The notes: generated from the letters alone by a model not told the origin. A DNA stretch of 5,722 bases from Limnohabitans sp. (GCA_030729445.1 JANQXJ010000020.1:3877-9598); one strand, 5' to 3'; counted from the first letter of the stretch, positions 1 to 5,434 are shown. Numbers and translations are program-made.

Positions 1-468
1 CGATCCGAATGGCACGAACGGGCCGACAGTCAAGCCGAGCTGCGCGACCGCGCCGCTGAGGCTCTGAACGAAGTCGGCCTCAGGACGGCGGACTTGGATA
101 AATACCCGCACGAATTTTCGGGCGGACAACGCCAGCGCATTGCCATTGCCCGCGCCTTGATCACCCGCCCCGCCCTGATCGTGGCCGATGAGCCGGTCAG
201 TGCGCTCGATGTGTCGGTGCAGGCGCAGGTGCTGAACCTGATGATGGACCTGCAAGACCGTTATGGACTGAGTTATCTGTTCGTGAGCCACGATCTGGCA
301 GTGGTCAACTTGATGTGCGACGACGTGCTGGTGTTGCAGTCGGGTCGTGTGGTCGAGCATGGCACTGCAAGCCAAATTTTTCAGCAGCCCGTGCACGCTT
401 ACACTCGGTCTCTTTTGAGCGCTGTGCCAGGCCAGTCCCCTTATTTTTTGATGCAGGAATCCCCATGA
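1..468 (+). CDS. Peptide/oligopeptide-type ABC transporter ATP-binding protein (DppF/OppF-like), C-terminal part
   Basis: This is the ATPase subunit of an ABC importer. It hydrolyses ATP at the inner face of the membrane to drive uptake of peptides or similar solutes. The frame is open from base 1, so the N-terminus with Walker A lies upstream, outside the window; 155 residues remain. Visible motifs, numbered from the first residue in the window, are the ABC signature FSGGQRQR (39-46), Walker B ALIVADE (58-64, catalytic Glu64), the D-loop SALD (67-70) and the switch His97 in SHD. The tail HAYTRSLLSAVP (132-143) is typical of the oligopeptide/dipeptide ATPase family and lies just before the end. 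A TTG at 94 could be mistaken for a start, but it falls inside the conserved domain. The stop overlaps the start of the binding-protein gene, so the two are surely co-transcribed. The substrate cannot be read from this subunit. The family call is firm; whether it is the DppD or DppF member is less so. Confidence 0.93.
   Translation, partial: RSEWHERADSQAELRDRAAEALNEVGLRTADLDKYPHEFSGGQRQRIAIARALITRPALIVADEPVSALDVSVQAQVLNLMMDLQDRYGLSYLFVSHDLAVVNLMCDDVLVLQSGRVVEHGTASQIFQQPVHAYTRSLLSAVPGQSPYFLMQESP
455..467 (+). promoter_or_regulatory. Ribosome binding site and overlapping start of the binding-protein gene
   Basis: AGGA at 455-458 lies 6 bases before ATG at 465-467, and this ATG overlaps the TGA (466-468) of the upstream ATPase gene. 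The Shine-Dalgarno sequence therefore lies within the last codons of the ATPase gene. It fixes the start of the binding protein at 465 and places a complete signal peptide immediately after it. A longer frame open upstream of 465 lacks this support and would bury the signal peptide. Confidence 0.8.
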
Positions 469-1982
469 AAAATGTCACTTCCCTGACCCGTCGCACCCTC
501 GCTTTGAGCTCGGCTGCCGTGTTGGTCGCCAGCTTGGTGGCTGCGCCTTTGCAGGCGCAAGCTCAGTCCCGCAAAACCAGCGTTACGCTGGGCATGATCC
601 TAGAGCCCACCAGCCTGGACCCGACCATGGCCCCCGCGGCGGCGATTGGTGAAGTGGTGCACTACAACATCCTCGAAGGTCTGACCAAAATTAATGTGGA
701 CGGCAGCATCAGCCCTTTGCTGGCCGAGAGCTGGAAAATGGACGCCGACGGCAAGGCCTACACTTTCAAGCTGCGCAAGGGCGTGAAGTTTTCTGATGGT
801 TCGCCATTCGACTCTGCCGCTGTCAAGTTCAGCTTCGAGCGGGCCAAAGACGCCAAGAGCACCAACAAGGCCAAAGGCGCAGTGTTCAACAACATCACCC
901 ACATCTCCACCCCTGATGCACACACCGTGGTGCTGGTGCTGACCAACCCGGATGGCAACTTCTTGTTCCGCATGGGCGAGAACACGGCTGTGATTTTGCA
1001 CCCGGACAGCGCGGCCAACGCGGCCACCAAGCCCGTGGGCACAGGCCCTTACAAACTCGATAACTGGGCCAAGGGCTCGGCCATTACCTTGTCCAAGTGG
1101 GATGGCTTTCGTGATGCCAACGCCATCAAGGTGAAGAAGGTCACCTTCCGCTTCATCAACGATTCGGCCGCCCAAGTGGCCGCCTTGTTGGCGGGCGACA
1201 TCGACGGCATGCCGCGTTTCCAGTCGCCACAAAGCCTGCAGCAGTTCCAGAAAGACAAGCGCTTTATGGTGGAGATGGGCAGCACGGCTGGCAAAGGCAT
1301 CATGACCATCAACAACCGCAAAAAGCCGTTTGACGATGTGCGTGTGCGCCGAGCTTTGTCGCACGCGGTCGACAAGAAAACATTCATCGACGGCGTGTTT
1401 GAAGGCCTGGCCAAACCCATTGGCAGCCACATGGCTCCCACCGATGCAGGCTACGTGGAGTTGAGCAACACCTACGCCTATGACCCCGAAAAAGCGAAGG
1501 CCCTGCTTAAGGAAGCCGGGGTGCAAACGCCATTGAACGTGACCCTGACCTTGCCCCCGCCGCCTTATGCCCGCAAGGGCGGCGAGATCTTGGCCGCGCA
1601 GCTGGCCAAGGTCGGCATCGTGGCCAAAATCGAAAACGTGGAATGGGCACAGTGGTTGGGCGGCACCTTCAAGGGCAACTTTGACCTGACGGTGATCAAC
1701 CACGTCGAGCCCCTGGACTACATGGCTTACGCCAACCCGCAGTATTACTGGGGTTACGACAGCAAGGCCTTCCGCGACTTGGCGGCCAAACACGCGGCTA
1801 CCACGGGGGCCAAAGAGCGCACCCAGCTGTTTGGTGACATGCAGCGCATGATCGCCAAGGACGCGGTCAACGTGTTCCTGTTCAACGCCACCAACACAGC
1901 GGTTTACCGCAAAGGCCTCAAAGGCCTGTGGTCGAGCTCACCGATTTTTGCCAACGACATGTCGGCTGTGTCCTGGCAGTAA
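465..1982 (+). CDS. Periplasmic family-5 extracellular solute-binding protein of an ABC transporter (DppA/OppA-like)
   Basis: This protein captures solute in the periplasm and delivers it to the ABC importer whose ATPase is encoded just upstream. It is 505 residues long, normal for SBP_bac_5 proteins. The first 33 residues are a signal peptide: a basic start with Arg9-Arg10, a hydrophobic core (about 12-29) and an AQA site, with cleavage probably after Ala33. No lipobox cysteine is seen, so it should be soluble. Family motifs include the mature N-terminal segment TLGMILEPTSLDP (41-53), a GTGPYKL strand (192-198) and PFDDVRVRRALSHAVDK (288-304), the typical hinge-region helix of this family. 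The pair TRRT in the signal resembles a weak twin-arginine motif, so Tat export is possible. Dipeptides, oligopeptides, glutathione, nickel complexes or opines are all known ligands of this family, and the sequence does not choose between them. Gene order (binding protein after the ATPase) differs from enteric dppABCDF. Confidence 0.92.
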   Translation: MKNVTSLTRRTLALSSAAVLVASLVAAPLQAQAQSRKTSVTLGMILEPTSLDPTMAPAAAIGEVVHYNILEGLTKINVDGSISPLLAESWKMDADGKAYTFKLRKGVKFSDGSPFDSAAVKFSFERAKDAKSTNKAKGAVFNNITHISTPDAHTVVLVLTNPDGNFLFRMGENTAVILHPDSAANAATKPVGTGPYKLDNWAKGSAITLSKWDGFRDANAIKVKKVTFRFINDSAAQVAALLAGDIDGMPRFQSPQSLQQFQKDKRFMVEMGSTAGKGIMTINNRKKPFDDVRVRRALSHAVDKKTFIDGVFEGLAKPIGSHMAPTDAGYVELSNTYAYDPEKAKALLKEAGVQTPLNVTLTLPPPPYARKGGEILAAQLAKVGIVAKIENVEWAQWLGGTFKGNFDLTVINHVEPLDYMAYANPQYYWGYDSKAFRDLAAKHAATTGAKERTQLFGDMQRMIAKDAVNVFLFNATNTAVYRKGLKGLWSSSPIFANDMSAVSWQ

Positions 1983-1987
1983 ATTGA

Positions 1988-2008
1988 GGGGCAGCCCGAA
2001 AGTGCCCT
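1988..2008 (+). terminator. Possible weak 3' hairpin after the ABC transporter genes
   Basis: GGGGCA (1988-1993) can pair with TGCCCT (2003-2008, one G-U pair) around a 9-base loop, starting 6 bases after the binding-protein stop codon. There is no T-run after it, so it does not look like a classic intrinsic terminator. It may simply protect the mRNA end. If it does not stop transcription, the transporter mRNA would run into the tRNA gene. Confidence 0.3.
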
Positions 2009-2016
2009 GAAAAGCT

Positions 2017-2025
2017 TGCTATAAT
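2017..2025 (+). promoter_or_regulatory. Extended -10 promoter of tRNA-Arg
   Basis: The sequence TGCTATAAT is a perfect extended -10 element (TG at 2017-2018, one base, then TATAAT at 2020-2025). No good -35 hexamer is seen 16-18 bases upstream, which fits the known ability of extended -10 promoters to work without one. Transcription would begin near 2032, leaving a leader of only about 6 bases before the mature tRNA. Confidence 0.8.
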
Positions 2026-2037
2026 TCGATCCATGAT

Positions 2038-2114
2038 GCGGCTGTAGCTCAGCTGGATAGAGTACTTGGCTACGAACCAAGGGGTCGTGGGTTCGATTCC
2101 TGCCAGCCGCACCA
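2038..2114 (+). tRNA. tRNA-Arg (anticodon ACG)
   Basis: This gene encodes the arginine tRNA whose wobble A is normally deaminated to inosine by TadA, so that it reads CGU, CGC and CGA codons. All arms fold. The 7-bp acceptor stem is GCGGCTG (2038-2044) with CAGCCGC (2104-2110). The D stem is GCTC/GAGT, and the anticodon stem CTTGG/CCAAG encloses the loop CTACGAA with anticodon ACG at 2072-2074. The T arm has the loop TTCGATT on a 5-bp stem containing two G-T pairs. The discriminator is A2111, and CCA (2112-2114) is encoded in the gene. The sequence closely follows the well-known E. coli tRNA-Arg(ACG). It has its own promoter and terminator, so it forms a single-gene unit between the transporter genes and greB. 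Confidence 0.98.
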
Positions 2115-2122
2115 AAAATTAG

Positions 2123-2152
2123 AAAGCCCACAACGAAAGTTGTGGGCTTTTT
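2123..2152 (+). terminator. Intrinsic terminator of tRNA-Arg
   Basis: AAAGCCCACAAC (2123-2134) pairs perfectly over 12 bp with GTTGTGGGCTTT (2139-2150). The loop GAAA is a GNRA-type tetraloop closed by C-G, and the T-run continues to 2152. It begins 8 bases after the CCA end of the tRNA. It is a strong Rho-independent terminator and separates the tRNA from greB. Confidence 0.95.
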
Positions 2153-2188
2153 CTATTCGTGCACGCTAAAACATCGGTCCTCAAAATA

Positions 2189-2220
2189 TTGCCTTTCCGG
2201 CGTTCCGTATTGTTGCCTTT
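2189..2220 (+). repeat. Short direct repeat TTGCCTTT in the greB leader
   Basis: The 8-base word TTGCCTTT occurs at 2189-2196 and again at 2213-2220, a 24-base period, in the 80-base gap between the tRNA terminator and the greB start. The first copy resembles a -35 element, but no -10 hexamer at proper spacing could be found, so I do not call a promoter. The repeat could be a regulator half-site pair or chance. Confidence 0.3.
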
Positions 2221-2232
2221 GGACACCTGAAC

Positions 2233-2787
2233 ATGAGCAAAGCCTTCACCAAAGAGTCCGACGGCGACGATGACGAAGAGCTGGGTTTACCGGCTTTGCC
2301 CGCGGGTGCCCGCAACTACATGACACCCGAAGGCTATGCACGCCTCAGGGCCGAGCTGTTCACCCTGATCGACGACGAGCGGCCCAAAGTGGTTGAGATC
2401 GTGCACTGGGCGGCGAGCAACGGCGACCGTTCAGAAAACGGCGACTACCTCTATGGCAAAAAACGTTTGCGCGAGATCGACCGCCGCATCCGCTTTCTGA
2501 CCAAGCGGCTGGAGATGGCCGAAGTGGTGGACCCTGCGGTGCACCACGGCAGCGACCAAGTGTTCTTTGGTGCCACGGTCACGTACGCCGAGGCTTCAGG
2601 CACCGAGCGCACGGTCACGATTTTGGGCATCGATGAGGCCGACAGTTTGCAAGGCCAGGTCAGCTGGGTCTCGCCGATTGCACGCACCTTGCTCAAGTCA
2701 CGCGAAGGCGATGAACTCAAGCTCGTCACGCCCGCAGGGGTGATCGACATTGAGGTGTTGAAGGTGAGCTATCCGGCGGCGATCTGA
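2233..2787 (+). CDS. greB: Transcription elongation factor GreB
   Basis: GreB enters the secondary channel of backtracked RNA polymerase and triggers cleavage of the extruded RNA 3' end, so that elongation can resume. The protein has 184 residues. After an acidic, low-complexity N-terminus (residues 1-25, with a DGDDDEE run) comes the coiled-coil domain (about 30-100). Its tip carries GDRSENGDY with Asp65 and Glu68, the acidic pair that coordinates the catalytic Mg ion. The next stretch, KKRLREIDRRIRFLTKR, is typical of GreB rather than GreA. The C-terminal FKBP-like domain (about 108-184) includes VFFGATV and SPIARTLL. E. coli GreB is 158 residues, so this one has roughly 25 extra residues at the N-terminus. 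An ATG at 2320 (Met30) would give 155 residues. ATG 2233 is preferred because the frame upstream is coding-like, although its ribosome binding site (GGA at 2221-2223) is weak. The gene is convergent with spoT. It is expected to be transcribed alone, since the tRNA terminator precedes it. Confidence 0.95.
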   Translation: MSKAFTKESDGDDDEELGLPALPAGARNYMTPEGYARLRAELFTLIDDERPKVVEIVHWAASNGDRSENGDYLYGKKRLREIDRRIRFLTKRLEMAEVVDPAVHHGSDQVFFGATVTYAEASGTERTVTILGIDEADSLQGQVSWVSPIARTLLKSREGDELKLVTPAGVIDIEVLKVSYPAAI

Positions 2788-2808
2788 TCGGCCTTGAGGC
2801 CGTTCAGA
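2783..2808. terminator. Inverted repeat between convergent greB and spoT
   Basis: TCTGA-T-CGGCC (2783-2793) pairs with GGCCG-T-TCAGA (2798-2808) around the loop TTGA. This gives two 5-bp blocks separated by a single T-T mismatch. The left arm contains the greB stop codon (2785-2787), and the repeat ends 17 bases before the spoT stop. The symmetry would form a hairpin in either transcript. Neither side has a T-run, so it is at best a weak bidirectional terminator or an mRNA 3'-end stabiliser. Confidence 0.45.
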
Positions 2809-2824
2809 CCCACCCGTGCAGAGA

Positions 2825-5095
2825 TCAACTGGGCAGGTGGCCCTTGTTGGTTTGGCGCTCGGCCTTGATGACCGAAGGTGTGCGCTTGAGGTGACGCAAC
2901 ACCTGCTCCAGGTGTGCCGCATCGCGCACGGCCACCACGAACTTCAACTCGGCGGTGTCTTGGGGGGTTTCTTGGCCCATGTCCACGTGCACGATGTCGG
3001 TTTCGCCACTGGCCAAAGCACCCGCCACCCGGGCCAATACACCTTTGCCGTTGATCACGGTGACGGTGATGGCGGTCTCGAAGCTGCGGCTCAATTCGTC
3101 CGACCATTCCACGCCAATGAAGCGTTCGCTGTCTTTGTGCTCCAGCTTGCGTGCGGTGGCGCAATCGCGGGTGTGAACGGCCAGGCCTTCACCGCGGCCG
3201 AGGTAACCCACAATGTCGTCACCGGGCAATGGGCGGCAGCAACGTGAATACACCACCGAAGCGTTTTCGCTACCGTCTAGGGTGATGGCGCCTTGCGAGA
3301 TGGACTCGTGCGCCGTGAAGCGCTCGCGTGTCATCAGCAGCGCGTCGGGCTTTTGGCCCAATTCGGACAGAAGGGCCGTCAAACGCTTGGCCACAATGGT
3401 GGCGATGCGTTTGCCCAAGCCAATGTCCATCAGCAAATCGGGCTGGTTGCGGTTGCCTGTGAAGCGCAACAGCTTTTCCCACAGTGCATGGTGGGCTTCG
3501 TCGTTGGCGGGCAGCTGGTTGATGCCTTCGGCACGCAAAGCCTGCGCCAAGAGTTTTTCGCCCAGGCCCACCGACTCGGTTTGCGCCATGGTCTTGAGGT
3601 GGTGGCGGATCTTGGAGCGTGCGCGTCCGGTGCGCACAAAACCCAGCCAGGCCGGGTTGGGGGCCGAGACGGGTGCGGTGATCACCTCGACCACGTCGCC
3701 ATTTTTGAGTTCGGTGCGCAGTGGCACCTGGTCACCGTTGATGCGGGCCGCCATGGCGTGGTCGCCCACACGGCTGTGGATGGCATAGGCAAAGTCCACC
3801 ACCGTGGCGCCACGCGGCAAGGCCATGATTTGGCTCTTGGGCGTGAACACATAAACCGCATCGGGGAACAAGTCGACCTTGACGTGGTCCCAAAACTCGG
3901 CGGCGTCGCGTGTTTCGGTCTGGATGTCGAGCAGGGACTGCAACCACTGGGTGCCCAGACGCTCGGACTGGGCACTGGCCGACTCGTGCTCTTTGTAAAG
4001 CCAGTGCGCGGCCACACCCGATTCGGCCACCAGGTGCATGGGCTCGGTGCGCATCTGGAACTCGACGTTCACACCGGACGGCCCCACCAAAGTGGTGTGC
4101 AGCGACTGGTAGCCGTTGACCTTGGCAATGGCGATGTGGTCTTTGAACTTGCCGGGCAAAGGTTTGTAGATTTGGTGCAGCAAGCCCAAAGCGGTGTAGC
4201 ACTCGATGACCGAGGGCACGATGACCCGCAGGCCATAAATGTCGGTGACCTGGGCAAAGCTCAGGTGTTTTTCATCCATCTTTTTGTAGATGGAGTAGAG
4301 CGTTTTTTCACGACCACTGATGCGCACGTCCATCTTGGCTTGGGCAAAAACGGCCTCTACATCGGCCTGCACCTTGCGGATCAAGTCGCGGCGGCGGTTG
4401 CGAGCCCGTGACACGGCCTTGGTCAGTACCGCATAGCGCCAAGGCATGAGGTGTTTGAAGGCCAGGTCTTGCAGTTCGCGGTAAATCTGGTTCAGGCCCA
4501 AACGGTGGGCGATGGGCGCGTAGATTTCCAGCGTTTCAGAGGCGATGCGGCCCCACTTGCTGCGCGGCATGTCGGACATGGTGCGCATGTTGTGAGTACG
4601 GTCGGCCAGCTTGATGAGGATCACACGCACATCGCGGGCCATGGCCAGCAGCATCTTGCGAAAAGACTCGGCCTGGTTTTCTTCGCGGGTGTTGAACTCG
4701 AGCTTGTCCAGCTTGGTCAGGCCATCGACCAGCTCGGCCACGGGCGAGCCAAAGCGCTCGATCAACTCGATCTTGGTGATGCCGCAGTCTTCCATGGCAT
4801 CGTGCAGCAAGGCAGCGGCCAGCGCCTGGGCGTCAAGCTTCCATTCGGTGCACAAACCCGCTACCGCAATGGGGTGGGTGATGTAGGGCTCGCCACTTTT
4901 ACGCATCTGCCCCAAGTGGGCTTCGTCGGCGTATTTGTAGGCTTTGAGCACCATGTCCTTTTCAGCTTCGCTCAGGTAACCGAGTTGAGCCTCCAGCACG
5001 GCAAAGCTGGCCGCGGCCGCGTTGGCGGCAGCCGGGTCCGGCGCTTTGGGGCGGCTGGGACTCGCTTTGGGGGTTTTGGGCAGGACGGCGCTCAT
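2825..5095 (-). CDS. spoT: Bifunctional (p)ppGpp synthetase/hydrolase SpoT (RelA/SpoT homologue)
   Basis: This cytosolic enzyme sets the level of the alarmone (p)ppGpp. It transfers pyrophosphate from ATP to GDP or GTP, and it removes it again. The protein has 756 residues. The hydrolase HD domain (about 45-195) keeps its metal ligands: His74, the HD pair His98-Asp99 followed by MED, and Asp165 in KLADRTHN. RelA-type enzymes lose these, so this is the SpoT type. The synthetase domain (about 235-365) has GREK (261-264), TDIYGLR (284-290), KFKD (316-319), GYQSLHT (328-334) and EFQMRT (345-350). A basic KFKD, close to the RFKD of bifunctional enzymes, also argues against monofunctional RelA, which has an acidic version. 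A TGS domain (about 408-473), a helical region, a conserved Cys/His cluster (Cys619, Cys620, His641, Cys645) and an ACT domain (about 671-745) follow. Residues 1-30 are rich in Ala, Pro and Lys. ATG 5095 is preferred over ATG 5152, which lies inside a terminator hairpin. Neither has a good ribosome binding site. It is the third gene of the gmk-rpoZ-spoT operon. Confidence 0.96.
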   Translation of the reverse strand: MSAVLPKTPKASPSRPKAPDPAAANAAAASFAVLEAQLGYLSEAEKDMVLKAYKYADEAHLGQMRKSGEPYITHPIAVAGLCTEWKLDAQALAAALLHDAMEDCGITKIELIERFGSPVAELVDGLTKLDKLEFNTREENQAESFRKMLLAMARDVRVILIKLADRTHNMRTMSDMPRSKWGRIASETLEIYAPIAHRLGLNQIYRELQDLAFKHLMPWRYAVLTKAVSRARNRRRDLIRKVQADVEAVFAQAKMDVRISGREKTLYSIYKKMDEKHLSFAQVTDIYGLRVIVPSVIECYTALGLLHQIYKPLPGKFKDHIAIAKVNGYQSLHTTLVGPSGVNVEFQMRTEPMHLVAESGVAAHWLYKEHESASAQSERLGTQWLQSLLDIQTETRDAAEFWDHVKVDLFPDAVYVFTPKSQIMALPRGATVVDFAYAIHSRVGDHAMAARINGDQVPLRTELKNGDVVEVITAPVSAPNPAWLGFVRTGRARSKIRHHLKTMAQTESVGLGEKLLAQALRAEGINQLPANDEAHHALWEKLLRFTGNRNQPDLLMDIGLGKRIATIVAKRLTALLSELGQKPDALLMTRERFTAHESISQGAITLDGSENASVVYSRCCRPLPGDDIVGYLGRGEGLAVHTRDCATARKLEHKDSERFIGVEWSDELSRSFETAITVTVINGKGVLARVAGALASGETDIVHVDMGQETPQDTAELKFVVAVRDAAHLEQVLRHLKRTPSVIKAERQTNKGHLPS

Positions 5096-5110
5096 GGCAT
5101 CAATGTAACG

Positions 5111-5128
5111 CAAGCCTTGACAGGCTTG
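5111..5128 (-). promoter_or_regulatory. Hairpin just upstream of the spoT start
   Basis: CAAGCC and GGCTTG form a perfect 6-bp inverted repeat around a 6-base loop (TGTCAA on the minus strand), ending 15 bases before the spoT ATG. In the mRNA it would lie across the region where a ribosome first binds. The left arm AAGCC (5127-5123) could instead pair with GGCTT at 5137-5133, so two structures compete. A regulatory role is inferred only. Confidence 0.45.
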
Positions 5129-5137
5129 AAAAAAGCC

Positions 5138-5160
5138 AAAAAAAAGCCCCATGAAGGGGC
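5138..5160 (-). terminator. Intrinsic terminator-like hairpin between rpoZ and spoT
   Basis: Read on the minus strand, GCCCC (5160-5156) and GGGGC (5150-5146) form an all-GC stem of 5 bp around the loop TTCAT, followed directly by eight T (5145-5138). AAAA just before the stem (5165-5162) could extend it after a T-T mismatch. It sits 43 bases after the rpoZ stop and 42 bases before the spoT start. It would end or attenuate the gmk-rpoZ transcript before spoT. The plus-strand reading has only a short T stretch and is less convincing. Confidence 0.75.
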
Positions 5161-5168
5161 ATTTTCGG

Positions 5169-5188
5169 GTCTGACCTTGTGGCCAGAC
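5169..5188 (-). promoter_or_regulatory. Hairpin in the rpoZ 3' untranslated region
   Basis: On the minus strand GTCTGGCC (5188-5181) pairs with GGTCAGAC (5176-5169) over 8 bp, including one G-U pair, around the loop ACAA. On the plus strand the G-U position becomes an A-C mismatch. The structure therefore favours the RNA made in the direction of the rpoZ-spoT operon. It begins 15 bases after the rpoZ stop and precedes the terminator-like hairpin by 8 bases. Its function is unknown; it could stabilise the rpoZ mRNA end. Confidence 0.45.
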
Positions 5189-5203
5189 GGGGGTGACTGT
5201 GCT

Positions 5204-5404
5204 TCAGGACACGCGCTTGAGCATCTCGATGCCGACTTTGCCAGCGGCGATTTCGCGCAAAGCGGTCACGCCTGGCTTGTTCTTGCTCTCGATGCGGGGG
5301 GTGTGGCCCTGGCTCAGCATGCGGGCGCGGTAAGTGGCGGCCAAAACCAGCTGAAAGCGGTTGGGGATCTGTTCCAGGCAATCTTCAACAGTGATGCGGG
5401 CCAT
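5204..5404 (-). CDS. rpoZ: DNA-directed RNA polymerase omega subunit
   Basis: Omega is the small RNA polymerase subunit that helps the beta-prime subunit fold and join the core enzyme. The 66-residue product starts MARITVEDCL and has the conserved core NRFQLVLAATYRAR (15-28) and ALREIAAG (48-55). Ala2 and Arg3 are present; in E. coli the extreme N-terminus of omega, together with beta-prime, forms ppGpp binding site 1. The longer C-terminal tail of the 91-residue E. coli protein is missing, which is usual for betaproteobacteria. ATG 5404 is well supported by AAGGA (5415-5411), 6 bases upstream. The gene lies 30 bases after the gmk stop with no terminator between them, so the two are co-transcribed. 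A terminator-like hairpin follows before spoT. Confidence 0.96.
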   Translation of the reverse strand: MARITVEDCLEQIPNRFQLVLAATYRARMLSQGHTPRIESKNKPGVTALREIAAGKVGIEMLKRVS

Positions 5405-5410
5405 GAGTTT

Positions 5411-5415
5411 TCCTT
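5411..5415 (-). promoter_or_regulatory. Shine-Dalgarno sequence of rpoZ
   Basis: AAGGA on the minus strand, 6 bases before ATG 5404-5402, lies in the 30-base gap after the gmk stop. It is the clearest ribosome binding site in the minus-strand operon and contrasts with spoT, which lacks one. Confidence 0.8.
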
Positions 5416-5434
5416 GAAAATGTCTGTGCGGGGG

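Noticed and set aside
315..464. An upstream-extended start for the solute-binding protein (555 residues from 315)
   Set aside because: It would overlap the ATPase gene in another frame and bury the signal peptide. ATG 465 has a good ribosome site and a correct signal sequence.
600..1793. A 397-codon open frame on the minus strand
   Set aside because: It lies entirely opposite the solute-binding protein gene. Its His/Gly/Val-rich composition resembles no family, and it is a typical GC-driven antisense shadow.
2038..2114. tRNA-Arg as an integration site for a mobile element
   Set aside because: The tRNA is intact and its 3' end is not repeated elsewhere in the window. No integrase or element gene is present.
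1904..2131. Minus-strand reading frames (1904-2131 and 1918-2115) giving small proteins with the string RNRTHDPLVRSQ or similar
   Set aside because: They are antisense translations of the tRNA-Arg gene. This kind of peptide is a well-known false hypothetical protein in databases.
3293..4411. A 372-codon plus-strand frame inside spoT
   Set aside because: It is antisense to the conserved SpoT synthetase and TGS region, with no ribosome site and no recognisable domain.
5117..5122. Perfect TTGACA on the plus strand, resembling a -35 box
   Set aside because: It is the loop of an inverted repeat. The position 17 bases downstream is an A-run with no -10 hexamer, and no plus-strand gene follows.
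5096..5152. Extended SpoT start at ATG 5152 (19 more residues)
   Set aside because: The extra residues are encoded by the terminator hairpin loop and its T-run (giving a FFGFF-like string). There is no ribosome site, and the start would sit in a stem-loop.
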